Shown: positions 1 through 9,530 of the stretch, one piece after another
Numbering within the stretch: the first letter of the stretch is position 1
Layout: each line of letters starts with the position of its first letter
From: Acidobacteriaceae bacterium
GTDB taxonomy: Bacteria > Acidobacteriota > Terriglobia > Terriglobales > Acidobacteriaceae
NCBI GenBank assembly: GCA_030041435.1
Contig: JASHNW010000118.1
Span: forward strand, 1 to 49,026
Direction: 5' to 3'
DNA: 49,026 nt
Translations under genes and position numbers: made by a program
The notes under the pieces: generated by a model
Databases searched by the model: none
Told to the model about the DNA's origin: nothing
What the model saw: only the letters and a program-made list of their open reading frames with translations

Positions 1-147
1 AAATTGACGCGCCTCGAGGAAAACATCGCAGCAGTGGACGTGAAACTGACGCCCGGCGATCTCCGCGAGATCGACAGCGCCGCTGCACAGATCAGGGTGC
101 AGGGAGAGCGCTATCCCGAAAACCTGGAGCAATTGACCGGTCGCTGA
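1..147 (+). CDS. Aldo/keto reductase, C-terminal fragment (cut by window edge)
   Basis: An open frame runs from base 1 to a TGA at 145-147 and encodes the last 48 residues of a protein. It contains KLTRLEENIAAVDV, then LTPGDLREID, and ends RYPENLEQLTGR. This is the usual tail of NADPH-dependent aldo/keto reductases, which reduce aldehydes and ketones in the cytoplasm: the 'RLEENI.AVDV.LT..DL..ID' helix and the 'RYPE...TGR' ending. The TIM-barrel core and catalytic Asp-Tyr-Lys-His residues lie outside the window. A cupin gene follows 18 bp later on the same strand with its own ribosome-binding site, so the two probably form one transcript. Family assignment is firm; the substrate is unknown. 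Confidence 0.88.
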   Translation, partial: KLTRLEENIAAVDVKLTPGDLREIDSAAAQIRVQGERYPENLEQLTGR

Positions 148-165
148 ATCAGGAGGCAGGAAGCC

Positions 166-561
166 ATGGAGATCAAACAAAGCGGTTCTCAGGATTCGCG
201 GAAGGGACCGGCGGAATACTTCACCGGCGCAGTGCGCGTCGACCCACTGTTTGAGGCGCCTGAGCCCGCGCGCGTGGTGGGCGCCGGCGTGACCTTCGAG
301 CCTGGCGCCCGCACCGCCTGGCATACGCACCCGCTCGGCCAGACCCTGATCGTCACCTCCGGCTGCGGCCGGGCGCAGCGCTGGGGCGGTCCCATCGAGG
401 AGATCCGGCCAGGGGATGTCGTCTGGTTCTCGCCCGGAGAGAAGCACTGGCATGGAGCCGCCCCGGCGACCGCCATGACGCACATCGCCATCCAGGAAAA
501 GCTCGACGGCAAAACGGTCGACTGGATGGAGCAGGTGAGCGAGGAACAATACCGGTCGTAA
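166..561 (+). CDS. Small cupin-domain protein
   Basis: This 131-residue protein is a single cupin barrel. The first cupin motif is seen as [11 protein letters not shown] followed by the G-rich turn, and the second as [16 protein letters not shown]. The histidines of HTH and KHWHG would bind one divalent metal. The ATG at 166 follows AGGAGG at 152-157 with good spacing. Cupins of this size and motif (YhhW/mandelonitrile-lyase-like) are often encoded beside aldo/keto reductases or carboxymuconolactone decarboxylases, and here an aldo/keto reductase lies immediately upstream. There is no signal peptide, so it is cytoplasmic. The reaction cannot be told from sequence alone. Confidence 0.85.
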   Translation: MEIKQSGSQDSRKGPAEYFTGAVRVDPLFEAPEPARVVGAGVTFEPGARTAWHTHPLGQTLIVTSGCGRAQRWGGPIEEIRPGDVVWFSPGEKHWHGAAPATAMTHIAIQEKLDGKTVDWMEQVSEEQYRS

Positions 562-655
562 CTCGACAGATTCCTGACTTCGTGAGCGGCGACGGTCCGG
601 TCAGAGGCCAACAGAGAGAGAATTCGCCCAGCAGAGGTGAGATGTGGCGCGCGGA

Positions 656-1363
656 TTACCAGCCCATTTGGCTCATCCGCTCCAGGATGAGCCCGCTGTA
701 GCGATTCATGCGCTCAGGCCGTCGCTTCAGCGGAGCCGGCAGAATCGCGGCCAGCCGCGCTGCCTCTTCGCGGTCGACCTTCCGGGCTGTGGTCCCGTCC
801 CAGGTACGGCAGGCCGCCTCAACCCCATAAATCCCGGGTCCCCACTCCACCACGTTGAGGTAGAGCTCCAGAATGCGCTGCTTGCCGAGGACCAGTTCGG
901 CCACCGGTACCAGGGTGAACTCCGCGCCCTTGCGCAGGACGGAGCGGCCAGTTCCGAAGAACAGATTCTTGACCAGTTGCTGCGTAAGGGTGGACCCTCC
1001 GCGGATGCGGCCGCCTTCCATATCGTTGTCGGCTGCCAGCTCCATCGCGTGCCAGTCGAATCCATGGTGCTGGTAGAAGCGCGCGTCTTCCGCGGCGATG
1101 ACGGCGTGCTGGAGATCGGGTGAGATTTGGCTGAGAGGAACAAATTTGTAGCGCTTGCGATACGGCCTGCGGTGCATCGAGGCCTGCAGCCGCCGCTCGA
1201 CGTGTACCGCGGTGGTCGGCGGGTCGATCCAACGGGCAGCCACAAGGCTCAGCGCGGCCAGCGACCATAGAAGCGCGATCCCGAGGCCCAGCCATCGAAA
1301 GACGGATCGGAGAAAGCCCTTCCGCCGCGGGCTCCTGGGGGCTCTGTCGAACTTTGCCTTCAC
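656..1363 (-). CDS. mtgA: Monofunctional biosynthetic peptidoglycan transglycosylase
   Basis: This 235-residue enzyme of family GT51 polymerises lipid II into glycan strands at the outer face of the inner membrane. The N-terminus is basic, followed by one membrane anchor (about residues 23-44). The catalytic glutamate lies in the EDARFYQHHG motif (about residues 92-101). The donor-site motif RGGSTLTQQLVKNLFF (about 121-136) and the KQRILELYLNVVEWGPGIYG block (about 161-180) follow. No transpeptidase domain is present, and the length fits MtgA. It is divergent from the padR gene, with 92 bp between the starts. Whether it is the main or an auxiliary GT51 enzyme cannot be seen here. Confidence 0.93.
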   Translation of the reverse strand: MKAKFDRAPRSPRRKGFLRSVFRWLGLGIALLWSLAALSLVAARWIDPPTTAVHVERRLQASMHRRPYRKRYKFVPLSQISPDLQHAVIAAEDARFYQHHGFDWHAMELAADNDMEGGRIRGGSTLTQQLVKNLFFGTGRSVLRKGAEFTLVPVAELVLGKQRILELYLNVVEWGPGIYGVEAACRTWDGTTARKVDREEAARLAAILPAPLKRRPERMNRYSGLILERMSQMGW

Positions 1364-1409
1364 ATTTCAGAATAATCGCCGGCTCTGGGAAGCCCCCGAC
1401 GTCGACCTG

Positions 1410-1438
1410 TTGCTTTCCCAAAGGAAATGCGCCATACT
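1410..1438 (+). promoter_or_regulatory. Probable sigma-70-type promoter for padR-ADOP
   Basis: TTGCTT (1410-1415) and CATACT (1433-1438) are separated by 17 bp and lie 17 bp before the padR ATG at 1456. This implies a short leader of about ten bases. It sits in the divergent mtgA-padR gap, where a PadR protein would be expected to autoregulate. Matches are 4/6 and 5/6 to consensus. Confidence 0.5.
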
Positions 1439-1455
1439 CCCTGTTGGAAACCAAA

Positions 1456-1815
1456 ATGGGAAACGCCGGAAAGCAAAAAACGGATGTTCGCCAGGGCACG
1501 CTGATCCTGATGGTGCTGAAGACCCTCGACGTGCTGGGGCCCCTGCATGGATACGGCATTGCCCGGCGGATTGAGCAGATCAGCGGAGATCTGCTGGCGG
1601 TCAACCAGGGCACGCTCTATCCGGTGCTGCTCAAGCTGGAGCAGGAAGGAGCGATCGCATCGGAGTGGGGGCCCTCGGAGAATAACCGCCGCGCGCGCTT
1701 CTATCGGCTGACGCGCGACGGACGCAGGCAGCTGCTGAACGAGAAGCAGGAGTGGAACCAGACGGCCGCGATCATCGGGCGATTCTTCGACGCGAAGGCG
1801 GAGGACTTCGTATGA
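1456..1815 (+). CDS. PadR-family transcriptional regulator (acidobacterial ADOP-associated type)
   Basis: This 119-residue winged-helix protein shows the PadR signature: [20 protein letters not shown], then [18 protein letters not shown], then [14 protein letters not shown] in the wing. Such proteins are dimeric repressors that usually control a neighbouring membrane transporter. I placed the start at the ATG at 1456, because residues encoded further upstream are not PadR-like and a promoter overlaps that stretch. Its TGA overlaps the ATG of the ADOP permease gene (ATGA at 1812-1815), so the two are translationally coupled. It belongs to the acidobacterial PadR subgroup that regularly precedes duplicated orphan permeases. 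The ligand is unknown. Confidence 0.9.
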   Translation: MGNAGKQKTDVRQGTLILMVLKTLDVLGPLHGYGIARRIEQISGDLLAVNQGTLYPVLLKLEQEGAIASEWGPSENNRRARFYRLTRDGRRQLLNEKQEWNQTAAIIGRFFDAKAEDFV

Positions 1816-4469
1816 GACTTCCGGGAAGGCTCCTTCCGCGCATGGGCCGCACGGCGACGCGGCAGCAGTACGACGAACGGCTCAGAGAGGAAATCGAGCA
1901 GCATCTGACGCTGCAGGCCGCGGAGAATCTGCACGCCGGCCTGTCTCCGGCAGAGGCCCGCCGCCAGGCAGTTCTCAAGTTCGGCTCCGTCGAGGCAACC
2001 CGGGAAAACTACCAGGCAGCCATGGGCATGCTTTCCCTCGAGACCGGGCTGCAGGACCTGCGCTATGCGGTTCGCATGTTGGCAAAATCGCCGGGCTTCA
2101 CAGCAGTCGCGGTGCTGACGCTGGCGCTGGGTATCGGGGCCAACACGGCGATTTTCTCGCTGGTCAACGCCGTGCTCCTCACGCCGCTCGCGTATGCCAA
2201 CCCCGGCCAGATCGTCAATGTGTCCGAGACGAAGCCGAAAGCGGGCGTCTCCGGTGTGGGATTGTCCTGGCCGGCATTCGTCGAGCTGCGAGACCACAGC
2301 GGCGTGTTCACCTCGGTGGCCGGCCTTGCAGGCCATGCTCTCACGCTCACGGGACGCGGAGAACCGGCCGACATGAGCACCATCGCCGTGACACCCGAGT
2401 TCTTTTCTCTTTTCGGGGCAAAGCCTGCGCTGGGCCGCGCGCTGTCCGAGGCAGACGGCGAGCGCGGCGCGCCGCCGGTGGTGGTTCTGAGCGAAGCGCT
2501 GTGGCGCAGCCGATTCGGAGCCGACCCGAGGATTGCCGGCGCCTCGATCGAGCTCGATCAGCGAGCCTTCACGGTGATTGGAGTTATGCCGGCCAGCTTC
2601 CGGACGCCGTTCCTCAGCCAGACGGATCAGGTCTGGATTCCTATTGTCCAGGATCCGCTGTTCAGCCACTGGACGACGCGGCCGCCGTCTGATCACTGGC
2701 TCCCGGCGATTGCCCGGCTACGCTCCGGTATTTCGCCCGATCAGGCGCGTGCGCAACTGGAAACGATCAGCGCGGGGCTGGCCGGTCAGCTGCCTGCGGA
2801 GAACGGGTGGCAGATTGCCATCGATCCACTGCAGCAGGTGATCGTCGGAGATGTAAAGGCGCCGCTGCTCCTGCTTTTGTGCGCCGTTGGGCTCGTGCTT
2901 TTGATCGCGTGCGCGAATATCGCGAACCTGCTTCTGGCGCGCGCCACGGCGCGGTCGAAGGAGATCGCCGTTCGGGTTGCGCTGGGGGCGAGCCAACGGC
3001 GCATTGCCCGCCAGCTGCTGACGGAGAGCGCTATCCTGGGGCTGCTGGGCGGCGGCGCGGGGGTGTTGCTGGCGTGGTGGAGCGTGTCTGCGCTGGCTCC
3101 ATTGTTCCCCGCGGAACTGACGCGGCTTCATTCCATCCGCGTTGACGGTTCCGTTCTCGGGTTTGCCCTTGCGCTGTCCCTGGCCGCCAGCCTGATATTC
3201 GGCCTGGCTCCTGTGCTCCACGCTGCCCGTTCCGATCCACAGGCCAATCTCCGGGAGGGCTCCCGCGCGGGAGACGCCAGAGGCTCGCAGCGCGCCCGCA
3301 GCTTCCTCGCAGCGGCGGAGGTGGCCGTCGCCATGGTTCTGCTGGTCGGCGCCGGACTGCTGATGCGCAGCTTTGCCAGGTTGCTGTCGGTTAGCCCCGG
3401 TTTCGCCACCGAGGATATGGTGAAAGCGGAAATCTCGCTGCCGCGCTTTCAATACTCCACACCAGAGCAGTGGACGGCCTTTGCGAACGAACTGATGACG
3501 CGCCTGCAGGCGAAGCCGGGACTGCAGAATTCAGCGATCGCCGCCCCGCTGCCGGTCCTGGATAACAGTGTCAACCTTCCCTTTGCCATCGCCGGCAATC
3601 CGCCGCAGGCGCAGGGCGCAGCGGATACGGCAGACTACGTTGCCGCCGGTCCGGATTATTTTGGCGTCATGGGCATCTCCCTGGTTCGAGGAAGACTGTT
3701 TTCCGTGGACGATTCCGCGATGACGCCGCCCGTCGCTCTGATCAGCGAAACGCTGGCCAGGCGTTATTTTCCCGGAGAGAATCCGCTGGGCCGGCACCTC
3801 GTTTTCGGATTTCCGCCCCATGGCGATGTTTCGCGGCAAATCGTAGGCGTGGTGGCCGATATCCACGATGTTTCCCTCGCCGGCAAGCCCGGTCCGATGA
3901 TGTATGTCCCCTTCGCGCAGGCTCCGTTCTGGGGAGGCGAGGTGGTGGTGAGGAGCACTCTGAGCGCGGGCGCGATCGCAGCCGCTGTGCGCACGGAAAC
4001 CCACAACATCGACAGGAATCTGCCGGTGACGGACATTGAATCGTTCCCGGAGGCCGTGCATGCGTCCGTGGCGGAGCCACGATTCCGCACCGTGCTGCTG
4101 GGACTGTTCAGCGCCATCGCGCTTTTGCTGGCTGCCATCGGAATATTCGGCGTCATCTCCTTTTCCGTTTCGCGCCGCACCCGCGAAATCGGCGTTCGGA
4201 TGGCGCTGGGAGCAACGCGCGCCAGCATCCGGCGTCTGGTGATCGGAGAGTCGGCAAGGCTGGTGCTGTTTGGATTGGCGGCAGGCGTTCCCGCAGCACT
4301 GATTCTGACGCACTTTTTGTCTGCGCTGCTTTTCGGCATCGCTCCCACCGATCCGCTGACATTTGCCGGTGTCGCGCTCCTGCTGTTGCTGGTCGCGCTG
4401 TTGGCGGCGTACCTTCCGGCGCGGCGTGCGATGCGCGTCGATCCCATAGTCGCTTTGCGCTGCGAATAG
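1812..4469 (+). CDS. ADOP-type duplicated FtsX/MacB-like permease with N-terminal prefix domain
   Basis: This is an 885-residue inner-membrane protein. Residues 1-75 form a soluble helical prefix ([19 protein letters not shown], then a repeat-like [13 protein letters not shown]). Two tandem MacB/FtsX permease halves follow. Each has a first membrane helix, a periplasmic core and a three-helix FtsX bundle. The first half begins [20 protein letters not shown]; the bundles carry [20 protein letters not shown] and [15 protein letters not shown]. No ATPase gene is adjacent, which is why such proteins are called orphan permeases. The start at 1812 was chosen because it overlaps the padR stop. Related MacB proteins move macrolides, lipopeptides or lipoproteins across the envelope; the substrate here is unknown. 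Confidence 0.92.
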   Translation: MRLPGRLLPRMGRTATRQQYDERLREEIEQHLTLQAAENLHAGLSPAEARRQAVLKFGSVEATRENYQAAMGMLSLETGLQDLRYAVRMLAKSPGFTAVAVLTLALGIGANTAIFSLVNAVLLTPLAYANPGQIVNVSETKPKAGVSGVGLSWPAFVELRDHSGVFTSVAGLAGHALTLTGRGEPADMSTIAVTPEFFSLFGAKPALGRALSEADGERGAPPVVVLSEALWRSRFGADPRIAGASIELDQRAFTVIGVMPASFRTPFLSQTDQVWIPIVQDPLFSHWTTRPPSDHWLPAIARLRSGISPDQARAQLETISAGLAGQLPAENGWQIAIDPLQQVIVGDVKAPLLLLLCAVGLVLLIACANIANLLLARATARSKEIAVRVALGASQRRIARQLLTESAILGLLGGGAGVLLAWWSVSALAPLFPAELTRLHSIRVDGSVLGFALALSLAASLIFGLAPVLHAARSDPQANLREGSRAGDARGSQRARSFLAAAEVAVAMVLLVGAGLLMRSFARLLSVSPGFATEDMVKAEISLPRFQYSTPEQWTAFANELMTRLQAKPGLQNSAIAAPLPVLDNSVNLPFAIAGNPPQAQGAADTADYVAAGPDYFGVMGISLVRGRLFSVDDSAMTPPVALISETLARRYFPGENPLGRHLVFGFPPHGDVSRQIVGVVADIHDVSLAGKPGPMMYVPFAQAPFWGGEVVVRSTLSAGAIAAAVRTETHNIDRNLPVTDIESFPEAVHASVAEPRFRTVLLGLFSAIALLLAAIGIFGVISFSVSRRTREIGVRMALGATRASIRRLVIGESARLVLFGLAAGVPAALILTHFLSALLFGIAPTDPLTFAGVALLLLLVALLAAYLPARRAMRVDPIVALRCE

Positions 4470-4537
4470 CTTCGAGCCGGAAGGTCGCCGGACGCGCGGC
4501 TTCGATCGAAGGCGTTTCATGAAAGGGCGCGAAGGCC

Positions 4538-4571
4538 GGCCTGCGGTCGAGCCTGGGTTCGACCGCGGGCC
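4538..4571. terminator. Strong hairpin between convergent genes, possible bidirectional terminator
   Basis: An 8-bp perfect stem (4543-4550 with 4559-4566) closes an 8-base loop. After a one-base bulge on each side it extends by GGCC/GGCC (4538-4541 with 4568-4571). It lies between the ends of the ADOP gene and the minus-strand HbpS-like gene. There is no clear T tract, so intrinsic termination is inferred from position and stem strength only. Confidence 0.4.
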
Positions 4572-4616
4572 GAGCCTTGCGTTATGACTGGGCCTGGGTT
4601 GTCGTCCTGACTGCGG

Positions 4617-5408
4617 TTATTGAACGGCCGGGAGCTGGCCGGCAATGGTCGTGGCTGCGGCGCTGCAGATGGGATGGCCCCATCCGCTGGCGCTGACGCC
4701 GATCTGCAAATTGGGGGCGTTCGTAATGTCGTAGACGATGTTGTCCGGGTGCGTGGGGTCGCCGCTCACGCCGGCCGGCACATAGTCGAGCGACAGGTTG
4801 TGGCGGGTCCGCCAGGCGATGTTGTGGTCGGCGCAGGAGGAGTCGCCGCTGACGCCGAGACCGCCGGCCAGCACGCCCTGGGAGTTATAGAGGCCGAGGC
4901 CGCCTCCAAAGACGTTCACACCGCCGACATGGCCGCCAATCATGGGGTCGTCGATCTGGCCGTACTCGGCGGGATCGCCGCGATAGGAGACGAACGGGTC
5001 AACGGGATTGCTGGCCTGCAGGCCGAAGAGGCTGCCGCCGGGCTGGGTGGCCGTGTACAGGTTGGCTGTGGAGAGCGCCAGTTGCGGCAGGCTGAAAGCG
5101 TTGGCGGTATTGGCTTTCTGCGCGGCGATGTTGCGGCTGCCGGGCCACTGCGCGCCGCGGTTGACGCCGGTGAAGGCAACCGCGCAGACCACGCCGTCAC
5201 GATTGACGATGACGCCCCACATGTCGAGGTTGAAGCCGCCGTTATTCTGGGCGCGAGCGGCGGAGAGCGCCATCTGGAGCTGAGCGTGGGTGGGAAGTCC
5301 TTTGCACTCGGGGGGCACGCTGGGTCCTCCGCCAGGCAACGGCTGGGCGCAGGCGGGGAGACTCGCGGCGATGACGAGAGCCAGGGTAAGGGATTGGATC
5401 TTGCTCAT
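4617..5408 (-). CDS. Exported GlcG/HbpS-family protein (possible haem-binding)
   Basis: This 263-residue protein has a signal peptide (basic start, hydrophobic LTLALVIAASLPACA, processing around residue 20; the Cys in PACA could allow lipidation). The mature part resembles the GlcG/HbpS fold. It has the 'VNRDGVVCAVAFTG' strand, then SRNIAAQKANTANAF, which matches the 'S...A..KA.TA..F' helix. Near the C-terminus is GGLGLYNSQGVLAGGLGVSG followed by DHNIAWRTR. Family members bind haem or degraded haem extracellularly, or accompany glycolate oxidase. The protein is longer than typical (about 140-190 residues) because of inserts near residues 110-165. No glycolate genes are nearby, so function is open. 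Confidence 0.75.
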   Translation of the reverse strand: MSKIQSLTLALVIAASLPACAQPLPGGGPSVPPECKGLPTHAQLQMALSAARAQNNGGFNLDMWGVIVNRDGVVCAVAFTGVNRGAQWPGSRNIAAQKANTANAFSLPQLALSTANLYTATQPGGSLFGLQASNPVDPFVSYRGDPAEYGQIDDPMIGGHVGGVNVFGGGLGLYNSQGVLAGGLGVSGDSSCADHNIAWRTRHNLSLDYVPAGVSGDPTHPDNIVYDITNAPNLQIGVSASGWGHPICSAAATTIAGQLPAVQ

Positions 5409-5794
5409 GGGTTTTCCGTCTCTTTCTGGTTCGGGGAGCTAAGGCACGGCTCCACGTATGGGGATTCTGAGAGACGCTGTGGGCTTTGAGCTTCGTGCAG
5501 GGTCGCCGCGACTGGTGCTCGCGTCGGCTTGAGGTTTTTGGCTTCGGATTACGCTCTCTCTGAAAGTGCGGTAGCCACGTGGCTCCCGGAAACCGCCCAA
5601 ACCCTAGCATCCGCGCGAAACAGAGCGCAATGGGGATGGAAGGACGGCGCAGAGATTTCTTTGCGCCGAGCCTGGCTTCAGTGCGGGGCTCAGCGCGCCT
5701 GGCAGGGTACCATGCCGCGGACATTACCATGGAAGTCCAACAAAACAAAGTGCCTGTTTGGCGATAGCCCCAAAATCGAGAGGAATTCCGACCT
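5409..5794. other. Gene-free stretch of 386 bp
   Basis: No convincing coding frame or RNA gene was recognised. It must hold the promoter of the exported HbpS-like gene and sequence downstream of the membrane-protein gene, but no clear promoter or terminator could be assigned by eye. Confidence 0.5.
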
Positions 5795-6517
5795 TCAATG
5801 AGCGATCAGACTCCGGTCACTTGCCTGGGTTTGGGGGGTGGTGCGGGGTGGTCGTTTCCTGCCCAGGAAGGCCTTGCCCTTCACCAGCCAGGCAATGCCG
5901 AAGGCCTCGAGGGCGACCAGTTCACAGCAGAAGATCGAGCCCAGGGGGCCGATGTGGGGGATGGGGTGCATGTGGTGGAAGAAGAAGTCAAACACCCCAC
6001 AGACAGCCATGACCGTGCCGCACGCCAGGTAGACGGAGTTGCGGCGGCGCTTGTTGCGCGTAAGCGGACGGTCGCGGGCGGTAGTGCGGAAGAGCACGAG
6101 GCACATGAAGGCCAGGGTGGTGAAGAACGTCTCGGCCAAATAGTTGTGCGCAGCGCTGAGGGTGTGCTGGAAGGGGGTTCCGCCCCAGGGCGGGATGGTG
6201 GGGCAGAAGGCGAGGCCGAAGGCGCAGACAGCGGAGACGAAGCCGGCGACTTCGTCGCGCAACTCGTAGCCGCGGGCGCAGAGGTTAAAAAAGCCGATGG
6301 CGCAGAGGCTGCCGACGAGCACGTTGCGCATGGGCGTGTAGTAATAACCGCTGAGAGAGGTGGGCAGGGGGCGACGGCCGAGCCGCAGCCAGGAGGACAG
6401 CAGCACGGACCCGAACAGCAGGATCCAGGGCAGCCCGAGGGCGATCCAGCCGACGGCTGTGCGCAGCTCTAAGTAGGAGCGGACACGGGGATCTTTCGCT
6501 CGCGAGACAACGCGCAT
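5795..6517 (-). CDS. Multi-pass membrane protein of unknown function
   Basis: This 240-residue protein has about six predicted membrane segments. Examples are VGWIALGLPWILLFGSVLL, the stretch around NVLVGSLCAIGFFNLCA, and FVSAVCAFGLAFCP. Its most telling motif is SLSGYYYTPMRNVLVG, which resembles the 'S.S.YYYT.MR..FVG' block of a family of uncharacterised bacterial membrane proteins (DUF998-like). The first true ATG is at 6517; a TTG at 6556 would add 13 residues with no better ribosome-binding site. It is followed by 386 bp without genes and preceded by gltX on the same strand. I cannot give a function. Confidence 0.7.
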   Translation of the reverse strand: MRVVSRAKDPRVRSYLELRTAVGWIALGLPWILLFGSVLLSSWLRLGRRPLPTSLSGYYYTPMRNVLVGSLCAIGFFNLCARGYELRDEVAGFVSAVCAFGLAFCPTIPPWGGTPFQHTLSAAHNYLAETFFTTLAFMCLVLFRTTARDRPLTRNKRRRNSVYLACGTVMAVCGVFDFFFHHMHPIPHIGPLGSIFCCELVALEAFGIAWLVKGKAFLGRKRPPRTTPQTQASDRSLIAH

Positions 6518-6637
6518 GGACGGTTTCCAGATTAGTCCCAATTTTGCGGGGCGCAAGCGAATTTGGGCTGCTCAAGGTACCCGGTGGTCACGATGAGGCG
6601 GTGGTGGGCCAGATCGGGAGGGTACCGGTATGGGACT

Positions 6638-8110
6638 CTACTTCTTTGATTTTTTCTGCACGTCGATAAACCGGCGGACGCGGTCGAGGGTGCGGGCCTT
6701 GCCGAAGACGATCATGCTCTCGATGAGCGGCGGGCTCATGGTGCTGCCGGTGAGGATGGCGCGCAGGAGCATGAAGTTTTCCTTCACGGACCAGCCTTTG
6801 GATTCGCCGAGCTGTTTGAGGGCGGGCTCGAGGGCGGCGTGGGTCCAGTCCGTCGCTTCGAGGACCGCGAGCTGCTCCGCAGCGAAGACGAGGGTCTCTT
6901 CTGGGGTGCGATTTTTGGGGAGGAAGACTTCGGAGGCGGGCTGGATGTCGTCAGCGAAGAAGAAGTGGGTGAGGTTGCCGAATTCGCCGAGGGTCTCGAT
7001 GCGGGTCTGGATGAGACTGGCGATTTCGGTGAGGTATTCGTCGGCGAGGACGGTGGAGCGGAGCGTGGCGTAAAAATCCTGGAGCGAGAGCGCGCGGATA
7101 TATTCGCCGTTGAGCCAGCGGAGCTTGGTGAGATCGAAGACGGGGCCGGCGGGGCGGATATTTTTCACGTCGAAATGCTGGATCATCTCAGCGAGGGTGA
7201 ATTTTTCGCTGGCGTTGTTGATGTCGGCCGGCATGCCGCCGCCCATGAGGCCGAGGAAGTTGAGCATGGCGTCGGGAAGGAAACCGGCCTGGCGGTAATA
7301 AACGAGGGAGACAGGATTCTTGCGCTTGGAGATTTTACTCTTGTCCTGATTGCGGAGGAGCGGCATGTGCCAGAAGCGCGGGGCCTGCCAACCGAAAGCC
7401 TGGTAAAGGAGGACGTGCTTGGGCGTAGAGGAGATCCATTCCTCGGCGCGAATGACGTCGGAGATGCGCATGAGGTGGTCGTCGACGACGTTGGCGAGGT
7501 GGTAGGTGGGGAAACCGTCGGATTTGAGCAGAACCTGGTCGTCGACGTTGGTGTGCTCGAAGGTGATGGGGCCGCGGAGCTCGTCGCGGAAGGTGGTGCT
7601 GCCGTGGGCGGGGACCTTCATGCGGATGACGAAGGGCTTGCCGGCGGCGAGATTGGCCTCAACGTCGGTTACAGATAAGGTGCGGCAGGTGCCGGGGTAG
7701 CGGGCGGGAAGCTTGGCGGCCATCTGACGGCGGCGGACGGCCTCGAGCTCTTCGGCAGTACAGAAGCAGCGGTAAGCGGCTCCGCTCTGGAGGAGCATCT
7801 CGACGTGCTCGCGGTAAATGCCGGAGCGCTCAGACTGGCGGTAAGGTCCGAAGGGGCCGCCGACGTCGGGGCCTTCGTCCCATTCGAGGCCGAGCCAGTG
7901 GAGGGCGTCGAAGATCATCTGCTCGGAGGTGGCGACAAAGCGAGCGCGGTCGGTGTCCTCGATGCGGAGGACGAATTTGCCCTGGCGCTGGCGGGCGTAG
8001 AGGAAGTTGATGAGGCCGATGTAGGCAGTGCCGACGTGAGGATCGCCGGTGGGCGAGGGAGCGATGCGGACGCGGATTTCTTCAGCGGAATGGGGGTCGA
8101 TTGCAGTCAT
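6638..8110 (-). CDS. gltX: Glutamyl-tRNA synthetase
   Basis: This 490-residue class I aminoacyl-tRNA synthetase charges tRNA-Glu with glutamate. The HIGH-type motif is PSPTGDPHVGTAY (residues 18-30) and the KMSKS-type motif is KSKISKRKNP (257-266). Cys115, Cys117, Tyr138 and Cys142 match the zinc site seen in many bacterial GluRS proteins. The catalytic Rossmann fold is followed by the helical anticodon-binding domain, about the normal length. Discriminating and non-discriminating forms cannot be told apart by eye. It reads alone on the minus strand, with an exported hypothetical gene upstream. Confidence 0.97.
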   Translation of the reverse strand: MTAIDPHSAEEIRVRIAPSPTGDPHVGTAYIGLINFLYARQRQGKFVLRIEDTDRARFVATSEQMIFDALHWLGLEWDEGPDVGGPFGPYRQSERSGIYREHVEMLLQSGAAYRCFCTAEELEAVRRRQMAAKLPARYPGTCRTLSVTDVEANLAAGKPFVIRMKVPAHGSTTFRDELRGPITFEHTNVDDQVLLKSDGFPTYHLANVVDDHLMRISDVIRAEEWISSTPKHVLLYQAFGWQAPRFWHMPLLRNQDKSKISKRKNPVSLVYYRQAGFLPDAMLNFLGLMGGGMPADINNASEKFTLAEMIQHFDVKNIRPAGPVFDLTKLRWLNGEYIRALSLQDFYATLRSTVLADEYLTEIASLIQTRIETLGEFGNLTHFFFADDIQPASEVFLPKNRTPEETLVFAAEQLAVLEATDWTHAALEPALKQLGESKGWSVKENFMLLRAILTGSTMSPPLIESMIVFGKARTLDRVRRFIDVQKKSKK

Positions 8111-8180
8111 TTGGGCTAAAGATCGATGGTAGCAGGGGGAGACAGCGGGAAGCGGTCCGTCGGTGGCTGGTAGCGAGTGA

Positions 8181-9341
8181 TCAGGACCTGCCTGTCGACT
8201 TCCGATCTGGCGATGGAACCTTCACTCGTTCCTTCGATAAGAAGGCCGCGCCGTTATAGCCTCCGCGCGCTCCGCAGTCGCTCATCCTGCACATCCCGGT
8301 CGGATCCTGAAGCTGCACGCCGGCAGATGTCGGGACCACCTCGAAGACGCATAGTTTACCCTGGTCGTTCTGCAGCTGTTCGGCGAAGATGCCTGCGCGC
8401 CGGTAGCTGGCGACGCCCTGGTGGTTGCATTCGTGTCCGTTGTAAAACTCCAGGTGAACGCTGACATGGATGGAAGTGTCTGAGATGCGCTGGATCTCCA
8501 GCGTATCGGTGGACCGGAACTGGTCGCCCTGCACATCGCCGTTCGCAAAGGAGTGCCGATAGGTGCCTGCGATCGCCGCAATGGCCCGCTTCGCTTTGCC
8601 GGGATCGCCCGGCTCCGTGACCGAGGCTTTCCAGGCGGCTTTGCGCGCGTTCAATTCCTCGGTCGATCGAGCGAAAGCCTTTGCGAGGCAGCCTTCGGGA
8701 TCCGGCGCCGCGTCGCAGGCCTTGAGAATCGTTGCCAGCTCCGCGCTCTGGTCCAGTCGCGGTGCGGCAAGATCCGAAACCTCCCAGACCAGGGGCGCCC
8801 AGGCGTGCTCCTGAGCAGACAATGCCCTGCTGGCACACAGGGCGACCATGGCGCGCCCCTCACCGGCAAAGCAGGCAGGAATGTCATCGGCGTAGAACGG
8901 TTTCCTCGACCGCAGCGCGTAGGTGTGCTCGAAGCTCGCACCCGGCGTTGCGAAATACGAACAATCGCCGGTCCTTTGCTCCACGACGATCGAAGGCGGC
9001 GTTGTGCCGGCCTTGTGCATCGCCAGAATACATTGCGCCTGAGCGCCGGAGCCGAGCGTGGCAACCGCTTCCGTGTCGCTCTCGACCAGCAGGTCGCCTT
9101 CCGCCTCGGCATGAAACGTCCGGCCCAGAACCTTGAATGAGACGTGGCACTGCTGGTTGGCGCAATCGGTCACGGACAAACCTGCGCCCTCATAATGCAC
9201 GGCGATGTGCCCCGTGGCGGGTATGCGAGCGAACTGTCCCCATTCCCCTGCCCAGTTTGGAGCAGGCGCCTGTGCTGCGGCGGAGATGATCGATCCAGCG
9301 AGGAATATCAGCCCAATCGAAATGCGCATGGTGACGTTCAT
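8181..9341 (-). CDS. Exported cysteine-rich hypothetical protein
   Basis: This 386-residue protein starts with a signal peptide (MNVTMRISIGLIFLAGSIIS, cleavage near AAAQA). The mature chain has many cysteines, which suggests disulfide bonds in the periplasm. Around residues 245-275 the segment CDAAPDPEGCLAKAFARS followed by TEELNARKA faintly recalls the Cys-containing helix of LprI-type lysozyme-inhibitor-like domains. The C-terminal third has beta-rich segments (DTLEIQRISDTSIHVSVHL). The open frame extends far upstream without stops, but that part overlaps a permease gene on the other strand and has no protein-like composition. The ATG at 9341 or 9329 is therefore the likely start. Function unknown. 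Confidence 0.75.
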   Translation of the reverse strand: MNVTMRISIGLIFLAGSIISAAAQAPAPNWAGEWGQFARIPATGHIAVHYEGAGLSVTDCANQQCHVSFKVLGRTFHAEAEGDLLVESDTEAVATLGSGAQAQCILAMHKAGTTPPSIVVEQRTGDCSYFATPGASFEHTYALRSRKPFYADDIPACFAGEGRAMVALCASRALSAQEHAWAPLVWEVSDLAAPRLDQSAELATILKACDAAPDPEGCLAKAFARSTEELNARKAAWKASVTEPGDPGKAKRAIAAIAGTYRHSFANGDVQGDQFRSTDTLEIQRISDTSIHVSVHLEFYNGHECNHQGVASYRRAGIFAEQLQNDQGKLCVFEVVPTSAGVQLQDPTGMCRMSDCGARGGYNGAAFLSKERVKVPSPDRKSTGRS

Positions 9342-9530
9342 GGAAATGCCACTGTCTTTCGGTTTTGCCGGACGTATCCGATTATTACCGGGATTGACGG
9401 CGCGGCGCGAAACGGCCGCCTCCATCGCCAACCCGATGCCATGTCGATGATTCGCCTGGAGTCCCGCAGAAGGTGGCCCCGCGCGTGCCGCGTGCCGTTC
9501 GCCTGGTTTTTGTGACATGATTCCTGAACC

